A stretch of DNA of 64,000 nucleotides from NCBI GenBank assembly GCA_036365455.1, contig JAWQUS010000023.1, forward strand, positions 6,758,001-6,822,000, written 5' to 3'. The notes below the pieces were generated by a model, which was given only the letters and a program-made list of their open reading frames with translations, had not been told where the DNA came from and did not search any database. Shown here one piece after another: positions 31,535 to 46,100 of the stretch (positions within the stretch are counted from its first letter, which is position 1; each line of letters opens with the position of its first letter). Source of the DNA: Macrosoma leucophasiata (Eukaryota; Arthropoda; Insecta; Lepidoptera; Hedylidae). Position numbers and translations under genes: made by a program.

Positions 31535-34500
31535 TGCATACTGTATGACAATTTTAATACCTCTTTCCCATATCCAAATTATATTTGCTGTCTCATCTTT
31601 CTTATTTATACAACGTGTATACGGGATTGAATGTACAACCCGAAACTAGTTTGTTCAGAATCGATAACCAAATCGTTTTTAAGCATTATTGATATAGGTA
31701 ACATTATGTCCCAAAATTAATTACAATTGAGGAAATTATGGTCACCCATTTGGTGAACAGTCAATACAAACGAAAATGAGACTAACGTCTATCCAAAATA
31801 AAGTACTAGTTTCAACAAGTTTATTAGTACTCGTTGAGACATGCATTTTATTATTAATAATAATTTAAGAAATAAAATAGTGAAAATGAATCTTATTACT
31901 AGCGAGTGTTAAAGGGTACGCAGGTTACGCTACATCACATTGCGACAGTGTACGTGTGTGAGTTGTTTTGTGTTTTATGTGCGGTCGTAAGTAGAGATAG
32001 GGTAAGTATGCATCCATGCCATACTGTTCGTACAAATTGAGGACAACTTGTTTCTTAAATAAAAAATATTAAATACTTAAACATGTAATTTCAGTTCATG
32101 TATTATGATTATAACTCGATTTTCTAATCGAGGTGTTTAAGAGTGTGCATTATTCCCGTTACATGTTGTATATTACTTCGATAGAGATAATGTTGTGTCT
32201 ATAAATGTGTCTACATAATTTTGATGAATTATATGAAACATGTACAAATTGCCATTTTGCTTGATATAGATATATTTTTGTATAGGTGTGTATATGTTTA
32301 ATATTTTGTATTGAAATTATTGAAGATGTTCCTAAGGTGGTATTAGTACTTATAAAATAGAACCCCTATTGTGCCATGTTTGATTACAAAAAACGACATC
32401 GAATGAAGACTGACGAAGACGAATATTGGTAGTGAGTGTTAGGAAACGAAATTTTCTATCATGCTTTCGACAGAGGCTTAAATAAGCGTTAATTATTTTT
32501 TATTTAATAATTGTTATCTAAATCAGTAGTGTTTTACGGCTCAAAAAATATTAAAACAGAAAGCTTTAATATTAAACTGAATGCTCAATCTATCTATCAG
32601 TATGTAATTCTTTGTACTTTAATTCTTGATTATATACTTATTTTTACCGACATACTAATTTTGAAGATACCTTAGGGTGTAAACATTTTGTTCAATTAGG
32701 TACATATAAAATCATATCGTTTCAACAGCTCCTTTTAAAAACAGGGATGATAAAAGTTACGTGCGGTTGAGTAGAGATAATGCTCTACAAAACCGTAGTA
32801 GTAAGTAGCGGGTTGTAACTATCGTAAGTTCTATGTGCTATATTTCTTGATGAGAACTGTATTTAATTTTCATGCTGATTGAAATTTAAAGTTTTTTAAG
32901 GTCTTATTTTTATAAAGAGACCCAATATAACTACACGAACTTCAAGTTCATCTACGAATGCTTTCCGCGTATTTCTAAATACATTTGCCAAAGCAAATAT
33001 ATATTTTGTGTAATATTTATGTACTTACTGTTCTGAGTGCCTTTATTTTTGGCCCTGTATGATAATTTATTTCGTTTCCTTAATCACGCGAACGATATAA
33101 AATAGGACTAAAATTACAAAACGTTATACTTCCCCGTACATTCCACTGTCATAATTTATAGTACAGCAGCGCTTCCAAGTTACTTACAATGGGAATTGTT
33201 GTTGATCTTCCTCTTTATACATGTCTTGTTTTACGCCAAATTGTGTGTGTGAGCTCCGACGCACGACGGGAGTTTACTCGGTGTGCGGTGCGGAGATCGC
33301 TAGTGTGCGGTCCAGTGAAACACGTCCGCTCGGTCGCAGCCAGGGTGTAAAAACTTATTGCAAAAGTAAGTGAACGTTGTTTAAACGTACCAATAGATGG
33401 CGTGCATCTACAATAAGTTTTGTCCCAATAATGTTCATTCATATTGTTGTAAGACGTGGTACATACATGTCATGCTGCAATTATGTCGTATGTAATATTG
33501 CTTATTCCATCGAGTTGAGATGTATGGAATGCACGTCACAGATAGATAGATATACAGAAAGCGGCCTAAAATACTATATTTATAATGGAACGCACGAGCT
33601 ATTGACCTTAGGTTGAAGTTCCAAAACTATTCACGCGTCGGCGAGGGTGAGCTGTAGTTTTCTTTGATCTTGAAAATTGGTCTCTATTTCAGTTTGTATT
33701 ATAGTACTCTGTGGTCGCAGCGCTCGCGGGCGAATCGCGCATAACGCCTCAACTTTCGCGTTACACTTGATTTTACTCCTCATAGAATTTCCGTACCAGG
33801 CCTTATAACTCATATCGTTTCTTAAAGATTCACACACGATTGATAATGCCATATTTGTAGGTGATACTAATTAAGAGAACATTCCCCATTATTCAGTCAC
33901 CTTTTCAACTTCGAAATAATCGAATCGGTCATAAAATTAATGCTCTAAAAGTCTATTCGAATGTTCAAAAACGTTACATCCGTCCCTTAGTTGCACGTTT
34001 TAAAAAGATGTGTTATAAAACAACCTGTATATTTATATTTTGTTAGTAATTACTAAGCCTTTCTATGATTATAACTTTTTATAGAAATGTAATAATTATT
34101 AAATCATCCATAATTCAAATCTTGCAGTCAAACTTGTGTCATATAAAATAAGTATAATGTTACGTACCTATTCTTAAGAAATTGTTGCTAAATTTATACG
34201 TTTATTCTAATAATTTTTGACCAGGTTATAAAAATATTAAGTAGTTGTCTGCCTGACCCGTGATTTAATCATAAGTAAATGCCTATTCACAATGATAATT
34301 ATGTTTGTTAGTTGGAAATATATGATAACTATTCCTAGTAGAAATCGATCTGATATTGTAGTCTGTATTTGCGTTACCGTTATTATATTCATTTAAAAGT
34401 ATATTGTGATGTAAATAGTGTATTGTGTAGATTAAAGTGATGTTTTTATGTGAAAATACAATTTGTAAATATGATAAATCACTGGGTGACTGTTGGTAAA

Positions 34501-35527
34501 ATATTCTTCATGTACTAAAAATATGTCATCAAACTTTACAATAATATCAGAGTATATTCCTAAAGAAAAAGTACAGTTGTGAGCATCAATATCTCGATAA
34601 CAGAATTCTGCATTAATATATCACCAATTATTATATTCTGTTTGAAGTGACTGAAAAAGTAGTAACATAATTTATGGTAAAAAAATATTGGGTTATATTA
34701 GTGCTTGTGAATGCAGAATGTACCTACTCGTATGTCGTTAGAGTTTTCTTACATCTCAGTTTGTAATTTTGTTAATATTTAAATTTAAGAGAAAATCTTT
34801 ACCATTCTAGCGAATATTTTTATGACAGTTCTGAATATTTTACACGGTAAACTTTAAAACTGTACGACATGCCTGCTGTTTATTGTGCGAATATAATTCA
34901 AATCACGTTTCAAGCGAGTTTTATTTTTTATATTACGATTCAAAGGAAACAGTAACTATTAATAGGCTACATTTCGTGTTCTAAGGTAAAATTCTTTTTT
35001 TTCTTCTTTTATCTCGCGTATATTAAACTAAAGTTACTGAGTTTTGTTTTGGCAGGTTTTTTTCTCAGTAATGTGGGCTTTGGAACTCTGCCAGTGAATG
35101 ACAAAGAATGTCCCATATTTTTTTGTTTAGTCTTATCTTGCCATTTGTAAAAGAGAGTATGGAACATTCTGTTGATACCTATTTTTATTATTAAGTATTT
35201 TTGGACTATTATTAATTTATTTACTTTGACATATTAATCAACGTATCAGTTGTTATTCGCTTTAATTTTATATTTGTAATTTGACCTATCACAAGCAAAT
35301 TCTATTATTTCCAAGTGATTAAATGAATTTTTGAGTTTGAGTTAAAACCATATTTAAAATCAACCCGACGCTTCGGTCGCTTTGAACCTTTCCTTATTTC
35401 AACAGTATAAGTGTAGGTGTACTACGGGCAATGACCCACTTTAGTGCCATAATATACAATATATGCACACATATTTTATGATAATAAGGAACTATATACA
35501 CAGACTTTAAGAAATATCCCAGAGTAA

Positions 35528-35664
35528 GGGTGAGATTCACAGACCGCACTACGACTTTACTTTGAGCTAAGTACGCCTTTGAACTGTCAAAACCCATACT
35601 AAACTGACAGTTCAAAGCATACTTTGCTCAAAGTAAAGTCGTAGTGCAGTCTGTGAATCTCACC
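35528..35664. repeat. TAA-flanked palindromic MITE, family 2 (copy 2)
   Basis: GGGTGAGATTCACAGACCGC at the left and its near inverse at the right. TAA precedes; ATAA follows. Arms are close to fully complementary. Confidence 0.8.
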
Positions 35665-36359
35665 ATAAGAGTCCTGCCGCTGGCAACGTTGTCATGATGT
35701 CTTAGTGAGCCAGTTATCCAAGCACTTAGTATTGAGATATACGAGTATGGTGCCTACCTAACTACAGAATAACTAGGACTATACTCACAAGGAGTACCTG
35801 ACTTATCTGACCGCCTTGTAGCGATATCACCACATCGGACTTGGATAATAATAATAATATAAGTTTATTTGCATATAACAAATTACAATAAAATGAAGAA
35901 CACAGTAGTACATTTATGAGGATACGAAGCGAAGTCGCTATGGCATTGCAGTGAGGCAGGACCCTCACCTTTAAGGAGGATCTTGGTATAATTCCGCAAT
36001 CCGTAGTCCTTAGCTGTGACAGGATGTTTATTTTCTGTTTTCGTGGTTTTAGGTATACACGACGATAGGTGTGCACGACTGTTGATCTCGGCCTTGTAGC
36101 CTTGGGTTCGATTCCCTTGATAGCCATTTTTAAAAGATCCACCGATATTTATATTTTTAATCATTGCATATATGTTATTCCAATGTATAACCTCTGGTAA
36201 AGTTTCATCCAAATGTGTGCAGTAGTTTTTTGTGAAAGAGTATCAAACATCCATCCTCCCATCCATACCTACTCACAAACTTTCGCATTTTTAATATTGG
36301 TAGGATAACATCTGTAGTAAAAATAGTAGAATTATTATACTTACTTCTATATCAACCTT

Positions 36360-36605
36360 TTATACATCGGCGTCCGGATTTGCCGATGATCCCACCCCTA
36401 CTAGTGGAGAAGAATTCTACCGCTAATGCAGTCCAATGAAGTCAGTCAACTAAAGAATGGTGGTCAAACCATTCCAATAGGATGGTAGTTAATGCAAAAA
36501 CGCGAGGTAGGCAGCAGCGTCGCGATAGAACTATTGCTACTGCGAGCGCCAACCCGCTTGACAAGCGTGGCAAATATGGCATATCCCATATCCCCATATG
36601 TTGGA
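36360..36605 (+). repeat. retrotransposon 3' end, family S (copy)
   Basis: Ordered matches to 24125-24460, including GGTCAAACCATTCC and TTGACAAGCGTGG. Truncated at the right near the CATATCCCCATATG sequence. Confidence 0.55.
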
Positions 36606-37151
36606 GGTGGTATATAGTGGACTGTATATTTATAATGTACTTTAAATAAAAGGTAATTTAAAGTTGAACTATGTATTTCACTGGTATAAGATGTCTTCAG
36701 AAAGAGCCGTGGTGAGAGAATGTTACAATGCAAAAATTAGAAAGGATTGAAGACATGATTGACTGAATGATTGAACAAACGACGTGGTTGGTCGTCTCCG
36801 TCAGCGACGTCGGTGTCGTCACGCCTCACGATTCGACGACACGACATCGGTGGGGCCCGCCTCCACCAATCAAGCACGATGAATTATATTGAAGTGCTTG
36901 ACACCATACGATGCAAAAGGCCATCTGGGAGAGGCTTTTGTCCTTACGGCTGAACTGAAGATGATCAATCTATTTGGTTAATTCATAAGAACAAAACAAA
37001 TGTCGCTATGACGTTGTCATGGTGATTTTATGCATTTGCTTTGAGTTCTTCAAATCGGACATCAATATTTCATTGTAATTATTTTATTTCACAGCATGTA
37101 ATATTTCTTAAATATTGTTTTTGCCCCAAGAGAGTCGAAATAACAGCAAAC

Positions 37152-40100
37152 ATGGAAGAGAGTGAATTGAGGAAACTGCTTCTAACAAAAAATGGATGTA
37201 GGATACCAAAAATGCGTCCAATACCGGATATACACATGATTGACAAATTACCATTTACACCGTTACCCCCTTATAATAGAATTAAGGTACGCATTTTATC
37301 GATTACTTTTTAAAAAAAACCTTATTATTTAAAATTAAAGGATAAATCTATTTGCTGCCTGCCTATGTGAACTTCGTAGCGTCTTAGAATCAAAGCCTTT
37401 AACACTGCATTAGCGTGCAGTTATTGAAATATCTCAAATGTTATAAAATGTTCTGCTAATCCAACCAATCATAAATATTGGTACAACCATTATTGCGTTG
37501 TATATTGTAACTTACATATTTTGAGACTTTGTTGTATATAGGTACCTCTTTAGATTACGATTTAATTAAGAACACTGAAAGACTACTAAAATGTTGAAAC
37601 GGGTGTATGTGCCACTGTGTGTGTGTGTTTACTTCCATGCTCAGTGATGATTAGATATATACCAGATTTACAAAACAATGAGAGGAAATAGATGTAATCT
37701 AATGAATACTTACCTACTTCGATTCTTAAATTAAAGGAGATGTTGCAAAAATGTATGGACCTCCGGACATTTATTGTATTGTACACAATATCATTAAACA
37801 GCCAAAATCAATGTAAAATCATTTTTTACTGCATATTTTCACTTATTTAGCCTTGTTTGCAGTTACAAAACATTATTTGCAGTTAGAATAATCATTGCAA
37901 CTCAAAACCAACATGGCGAATATGGCGGGCGACGTCATTTTGAAATTTTCGTTATTTTATTGTTTTTTGATTATATATTACTTGGAGAAAAAGTAATATT
38001 TTCAAAATACTATCGATAACGATTGATCCCAAGCGTCGGCTGTATCGCCGCCATGTTGAACATAGTTGAACATAATAAAATCGTTTGAATTAAATGTGGT
38101 TGTAACTCTAAAATATATTCTTGAATAAATTAATTGTATTTTTTTCGGATTCTTCTCTAATTTACCCATTTTTTGAGGATGTGTACGAACCAGAGCTGTG
38201 CTCGCAACATCTCCTTTCCCTCCTACATTACTACACCTTCCAGAATTGTTTTTAGCTCAAAGGCGGACTATTAGAACATACGGAGAATACCACTAGGTAT
38301 TCTCCGTATTTTCTCTCCGAGAATACACCTACCGCCTTCGTACATAATTTATGTACAAAAGTTTAACCCCCTTATTCATAAACGTATTTTAGCTAAAGTG
38401 TTGCTAATGTCTCCTTTGTCTCTTTCTATCCTGCACATTTGACAATGCAACTGACAAAGACATAGCATTCTATAGCTAAAACGTCTCTAAAGTACGTTTA
38501 TGAATAAGGGGGTAAATATATAATAATATAATCTTATACATAATCTATCTTATATTAGCAACGCTGTAGGTATACATATATAGGTACTCAATTTCATAGT
38601 TGCTAAAATTATAACTGCCATCATAACAAAGAATCACACTTTCTTTAGACAATGCTAGCAATGAGATGGACGCGACATGGTCATTTCGCCGAGCGGCAAG
38701 GAAACGTCCAATAACCTGACGCGCTGTGGTGGACCATATTTAAGTCCCGTCCACTGTTCACCAAATTACGTGGAACCATTTTTTGGCTTAGAAACACTCC
38801 TTTACATTATTATTCGCAGAAGTTAATTATTAATATCTAAATGTGTGTAAGCTGTGTAAGTTGCTAGGCGAGACATTTCAAAGTGCTTTTAATAATTTTT
38901 TATGTTTATCTTTCAGGATAAACAAGCAAAATTCAGGAAAATCCTAGAGGAAAAAGCTTCTGCTAAGAAAGTGAAGATCTCGCGGCCTCCTTTGGAACGT
39001 TGTGAAAGGGACAATCTAGAGATGTCACAAGAAAATTATATCGCTTCCTTAAGAAAGTGTGCCGAACAAATACAACCTCCACCCATGTTGAAGTCCTGGG
39101 AGAGGAAAATAATAAATTTGATACCTTCTAAGCTACGAAACACGTTTCCGAATCTAACGGAGGAGTTAATGAATGAGAGCAAGGAACAGTGGAACAAAAG
39201 TCTGCACGAATTAGCCGTTAAAACTGTCATTCGTGACGTACCAGGCGTTTCCCGGAAAAGATATGTAGAACCCCTTTTCAAATTTAGTGGTGTGACTCCG
39301 AACTACGAGAAAATGATTAAATATCGAAAAAGAATACAAGATGGATCATTGCTATTACATCCATTTATTAGACTCGTCCTTGAATCGGCAGAGAAGACGT
39401 TTCCTGAATTCATGATTAATCTCAAGAAGTATAGAACAAAAGGACCGATGGACTTAGAAGTTTTCCAAAATAAGGTAATAGACGAAATAAGACGAGCAGA
39501 TTATCTTGTATCAAGCACTTGGTATGCGATTCTCGTGCAGTGGTTAAAAAATCCTCGGAGTTTGAAAGGTATGCGACAGAAAAGAATACCAGATTTTGTG
39601 AGATGTGCCACAAAAATGATTTCTATGCAAATACAAGAATTCATGCGGCGTTCGATTGATGCTATTATTAATGCACTCAAATGTCCAGAATCAGTACCTA
39701 TCTTACATATCACTCTAGATTTTGATGGCGAATTTAAATATGATCCTTCTCTTGAAACTGTCTTCGAAATCTTCCATAATATAGCCAATGCAATAGCTAA
39801 TATATCGCAAAGACTAATGCCGATAGAACAGTATCTTAAAATACCATATAATTACGATGCTTTGCCCGTTCATTATAATGAATGGTTGCATAAGGACGGA
39901 CACGAAAGATTGCAAGAGCAACTCAATATCGTATTTTCACCACTTCTAAAATATCTGGATCGTTTAAGAAAAGAATACAGTATGTTATATGGTGACCCAG
40001 CTAAGGCGGCTCTTCTTAAATTTATAAAAGAAACGGAGGAATTTGAACAAGCTCGTGATAAGATAATCTATTTTCAAAGAATTGATTCTAATATAACGGC

Positions 40101-43100
40101 AGTTTTGGAGAACGAATATTTTAATTGTGCTGTAGTTTGTCAACTTAAAATGGTAGATGGATTAAAAAGAAAGGCAACTGAATTTGTGAATTACATAATT
40201 GATGGCATTGTACTCACCCATATGGAAGAAAATGATGATATATGCAAAGAATTCGAAATAATAGCTTCCAAGGCCACTAAAGAACCTGTAAATGCTGCTG
40301 AGTTAATAGAACAAGGTGTTTATATTTTACACGCCAAGACAGTATTAGTCGAAAACTTAAAAGGGCGAATCTTGCGACAAATAAATATTATTTCCAATAT
40401 ATTGGAAATGACTTCATTAAGCGAAGAACATGTTGCGTCAAATACTCGCACTGTCAATTGGATAACTGATATAAAACCCATATTTGAAAAGAATGCCGCT
40501 GCTTATGAAACATTTAAAGGGGAAATGGAAGATAATCTGCTTTCAAAAATCTCATATCTAAACAATGAAGTACTGGAGATGACACCCTATCTTGAATTGC
40601 TGGATAATATGGATGATATCAATCATACTTTAGAATATTTGGAATACTTAAGAAAACTGGTTCACCGTCTAGATGCCTGCGATAAAGTAGTGTTATGGAT
40701 AAATAACGAGGAAACCACATTCAAATTTCCTGTTTCTCAATATTCTGATTTAGAAGAGCTTAAAGATTATATTTTGCCATTTTACAGTCTTGTTTATTTA
40801 GTACATAAATGGAAACGTAGTTTTTATACTTGGATGGATGGTCCGTTTGAGTATTTAGATCATGAAAAAATAGAACAAGACCACGACTACTACTATAAAG
40901 AATTTTTGAAACTTTCAAAATCTTATAAAAATAAAATAAAACAACAAATTACTGACGGCGTGGAAAAGAGGTTCAAAGGTCTCGTAGATGATCCTGATAT
41001 AAATAATCTTCCAGCTCCTGTTAAATTGTGTGCACAAGCTGTAGCGGAAATTAAAGAATGGCGACCTAATGTTCAGATGGCTCATATAATGTGTAATCCA
41101 GCATTGGTACAGCGACATTGGGATGAAATGTCAAGCATAGCTGGATTTGATTTAACTCCTACGGCTGGTACATCTCTCAGAAAAATTATTAATTATAATC
41201 TCTGGGAAGATATTGACCAATATGAAATTATTAGTGTAGCAGCAACCAAAGAATTGGCTCTTATAACTAATTTGAATAAAATGATGGCAGAATGGACTGA
41301 CATATGTTTTAAAACTAGTCCTTACAAGGATACTGGTATATTTATCCTTTCTGGCTTAGATGATGTACAAAGTGTGTTAGATGATCATATAGTTAAAACG
41401 GTTGGTATGCGGGGTTCAGCCTTTGTCAAACCTTTCGAGGCACAAGTTAGAGCGTGGTATGACAAAATAATACGAGTCAATTCTACTATTGATGAGTGGG
41501 GAAAAGTTCAAAGTCAATGGTTATATTTGCTACCAATTTTTTCGTCGAAAGATATTGTTGCACAAATGCCAGAAGAAGGAGTCATGTTTGTTGAAGTAAA
41601 TAATATTTATCGTCGATACATGGGATCTGTTGAAAAAGACCCACACGTGCTAGACATTGCTGGTGGAACAGGAGTATTGGAATCATTTAGGGCAGCTACT
41701 GTGTTTTTAGAAAAAATAAATGATGGAGTCAACAATTATTTAGAAAAGAAACGCTTATATTTTCCTAGATTTTTCTTTTTATCAAATGACGAAATGTTAG
41801 AGATACTATCTGAAACTAAAAATCCATTGAAGGTACAACCACATTTAAAAAAATGTTTTGAGGGTATCAATAGGCTTGTGTTTGACGAGGATTTTAATAT
41901 ATCAGCAATGATATCCATGGAAGGGGAGCAAGTAGAACTGCTGGACCCTATTAGCGTGACAGCTGCTAGAGGTTCTGTGGAGAAATGGTTGGTGCAAGTT
42001 GAAGAACAAATGCTCAAAGCAATAAAATCTGAAACCGAATTATCTTATTATGACTATCCTAACCTAGATCGAGTTGATTGGATATTGTCTTGGGAAGGTA
42101 TGGTGGTTTTATCGATATCTCAAATATACTGGGCGGTTGATGTACATGAAAGTTTAAATACTCATAAACTAAGTCAGTTACAAGAATTTCACGAAAGTTT
42201 GACAAAGCAGTTGAATGAGACTGTAGCTGTTATCAGACGTACTGATTTAAGTAAATTGAGTAGTATTACAGTTAAAGCTCTTATTGTTATTGATGTTCAT
42301 GCCAAGGATGTTATTCAAGATTTAGTTAGCAAAAATGTAACGGAAGTGACAGATTTTCAATGGTTAGCACAATTAAGATATTACTGGGAAGAGGAAAGAG
42401 TGTTTGTCAAAATTATAAATGCTGTCGTTGATTACGCTTATGAATATTTAGGAAATTCGGATCGATTAGTAATAACACCATTGACTGATCGTTGCTATCG
42501 AACCTTAATAGGAGCTTATTATCTTCATTTAAATGGTGCTCCTGAAGGTCCTGCGGGCACTGGTAAAACAGAAACTACTAAAGATTTAGCTAAAGCTTTA
42601 GCCGTCCAATGTGTAGTTTTTAATTGTTCAGATGGCTTAGATTACAAAGCTATGGGCAAATTTTTCAAGGGTTTAGCGTCATGTGGCGCTTGGGTATGTT
42701 TTGATGAATTCAATAGAATTGAAGTCGAAGTACTATCGGTTATAGCACAGCAGATTTTGTGTATAGTGCAAGCAGTACGACAACATGTAGAAACGTTTGA
42801 TTTTGAAGGTACGATATTAACTCTGAACCCAGCCTGTTATGTTTGTATTACCATGAATCCTGGGTATGCCGGTCGATCTGAATTACCTGATAATTTGAAA
42901 GTATTGTTTAGAACTGTGGCTATGATGGTCCCAGATTATGCAATGATCGGAGAAATTTCTCTATACTCATTTGGGTTTATTGATGCTAGAAGTTTGTCTG
43001 TGAAAATCGTAACAACTTATCGATTATGTTCTGAACAACTTTCATCGCAGAACCACTATGATTATGGTATGCGAGCGGTTAAAACTGTACTTTCAGCTGC

Positions 43101-46100
43101 TGGAAATTTAAAGAGAAGTTTTCCTAATGAAAGTGAAAGTATATTGTTGCTTAGATCTATTACTGATGTGAATTTACCGAAGTTTTTGTCATTTGATGTG
43201 CCTCTATTTGAAGGTATTATATCGGATCTTTTTCCGGGTATCTCTTTACCTAAACCAGACTATGAAAATTTTCTGCAAGCATGTCATGATACTTGTGAAC
43301 GAAACAATCTTCAGGCTATGGAATGCTTTTTGGTAAAAGTAATTCAAACTTATGAAATGATGATTGTTAGACACGGATTTATGTTAGTAGGTGACCCGTT
43401 TTCGGGCAAATCCATGACTCTAAAAATTCTGTCTGAATCTCTCACTCTTATGGAAGAACGAAATCAAACTGGAGGATGTGCGTGTACTTATAAAGTATTG
43501 AATCCAAAAGCCGTTACAATGGGCCAACTCTATGGCGCTTTTGATCCAATATCATATGAATGGACTGATGGGATAGTAGCAACAATGTTTCGAGATTTTG
43601 CATCAGAAGATACACCTGTGAGAAAATGGATAGTTTTCGACGGACCTGTGGATGCTGTATGGATAGAAAATATGAATACAGTCTTAGACGACAACAAAAA
43701 ACTATGTTTAACATCCGGTGAGGTTATGGCTATGTCCAATGTAATGTCCATGTTATTTGAAGTCATGGATTTATCTCAAGCGTCTCCAGCAACCGTATCA
43801 AGATGTGGTATGATTTATATGGAGTCAGCTTCTTTGGGATTCATGCCATTTTATAAATCGTGGTTGAAAACACTTAATCCCATATGGTTGGAAGAAAATG
43901 AAGATTATATCTTTGATATGTGTGACTGGTTATTTGATCCGTTAATTTATTATGTTAGGAAATATTGTAATCAACTTGTGACTGGAGGAGAAGTTAATTT
44001 AGTTATAAGTACCCTTCGCCTCGTAGAAATGTTAATGGATAATGCTATTGAAGGAGAAGAAGATACTAAATATACAAGGACCTGGTTTTTGGCCTCATTA
44101 ATGACTGCTTTAGTTTGGGGAGTTGGAGGAATATTAAATACGGATTCACGTGAAAGATTTGACGATTTAATTAAAGAATATTTCAAAGGTGAGAAAGGAA
44201 TTCCGACTAACATTGATAGAATTGACGTATCAATACCAAGTGAAGGTATGGTAATTGATCATTATTATATGTATAAAGGCAAAGGCTGTTGGAAAACTTG
44301 GCCCGATGCCGTTAAAGCAGCTCAAGTGAAAGAACAAATTAATCTTTTGCAAACTGTAATACCGACATTGGAAACAGAAAAATACATGTTTATTTTAAAA
44401 ATACACACTAAATTTATGAAACCTCTTTTATTGATTGGCCCAACAGGAACTGGTAAGAGTTTTTACGTTCAAAATTTTTTGATGAACAACGTTGATATGG
44501 ATAAATATACGCCTGGATTTATAACATTTACCACGACGACATCTGCTAATCAAACTCAAGATCTTGTAATTTCTAAGCTAGTTAAAAGAAGGAAAAATAA
44601 CTATGGCCCAACTAGAGGCAAACAAGCCATTATATTCATCGATGATATGAATATGCCTGCGAAAGAAGTATACGGTGCCCAGCCAGCTATCGAATTGTTA
44701 CGCCTTTATTTCGATCAAGGACACTGGTACGATCTCAAAACGACAGAAAAATTGTATATCTACGATACATTCTTTTATGGTGCTATTGGACCTGTGGGTG
44801 GAAGCAGGCAATTGATTTATCCAAGGATGTTAAGGCACTTTAATATTTATGCAATAAATGAATTTTCCAAAGAAAGTATGACAAAAATTTTTACTTCTTT
44901 ATTACAACTCGGTTGGCGAAGAAATGGATTTGGTCAGGACACCCAACCAACAATAGTTAACATCATCGCTGCAACTATGGATATATACGATCAAGCTACG
45001 GAAGGGTTACGACCAACACCAGCCAAATCACATTATATTTTTAATTTAAGAGATTTCTCTCGGGTAATTCAAGGTTGTGCTTTGTTAAGAAAAGAGTCGG
45101 CTGATAACAAAAAAACATTCATCAGAATATGGGTACATGAAATCATGCGTGTATTTTATGATCGATTAGTAGACGACACTGATCGTACCTGGTTTTATGG
45201 AATTCTTAAAAAATCTACTCGTGATTTTATGAAAGATACCTTTGAATCAGCTTTAGACACTTACCAAGACAATAATGGCGAAGTTACTCAGGAGAACATT
45301 AAAAAGATGATGTTTGGTTGCTATTTGGACACTGATAGTGTAGAAGGTGAAAGGAAGTATGAAGAAATGCCTTCGAAGGAAGTATTTTTGAATGTTGCTA
45401 TTTCTATGTTGGCAGAATATAATTCCATGCACAAAGCAAAAATGACAATTGTTCTATTTGATTATGCATTGGAACATTTATCTCGAATATGTCGATTACT
45501 CTCAATGCCCTCTGGAAATGCTCTGTTAGTTGGTGTAGGCGGTTCTGGAAGACAGTCACTAACACGATTAGCTAGCACTATATTAGGTCAACAAGTTTTC
45601 CAACCGGAGATTACTAAATCATATAGTGTCAAAGATTGGCATGAAGATATAAAATTAGTACTACGCGAATCTGGTGGTCTTAATAAGGACACAACATTTT
45701 TATTCACTGAAAGTCAAATTAAAGAAGAAGTTTTCATTCAAAATTTAGATAGTTTACTTAATTCAGGCGAAGTACCTAATCTTTATGGCTTGGATGAAAA
45801 ACAGGAAATTTTGGAACTGGTCCGACTAGCAGCCCAAGGAGGGAATAGAAACTTGGATATTAGTCCACTACAAATCCTATCTTTTTTTATTGGACGATGT
45901 AAAGCCAAATTGCACGTAGTTCTATGTTTCAGTCCTATCGGAAGTGCATTTAGAACAAGATTAAGACTTTATCCATCTCTCGTTAATTGTTGTACTATTG
46001 ACTGGTACGATAGTTGGCCTGAAGATGCGTTAGAAATGGTTGCACATCATTATATGGTAAAAGTTAATGTCCCTGATAAGGTAAAATTATCAGCTGTTAT

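Larger units (their letters stand above)
28264..37151. other. intergenic spacer STIMATE-dynein
   Basis: About 8.9 kb without a supported gene. The STIMATE 3' UTR occupies an unknown first part. It holds MITEs of families 1-4, a stable hairpin at 29679-29740, an inverted repeat at 31124-31215 and a GC-richer patch with a GTAAGTG donor-like site at about 33230-33366. Retrotransposon ends lie at about 35840-36600 and 36770-36975. Confidence 0.4.

Noticed and set aside
33631..33852. 73-codon minus-strand ORF in a GC-richer patch
   Set aside because: No recognisable domain or splice partner; more likely repeat or regulatory sequence.
36771..36953. 60-codon plus-strand ORF
   Set aside because: Sits in a retrotransposon 3' end (GGAGAGGCTTTTGTCCTTACGG-type motif); no family.
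37041..37151. ATG at 37041 as an earlier dynein start
   Set aside because: The extra 37 residues look non-conserved and cysteine/phenylalanine-rich. ATG at 37152 has a good context; a TTTCACAG acceptor-like site at 37094 suggests this is UTR or intron.
38902..38916. ATG at 38902 as the dynein start
   Set aside because: It lies in the polypyrimidine tract of a TTTCAG acceptor. A phase-compatible upstream exon (37152-37286) encodes a plausible N-terminus.
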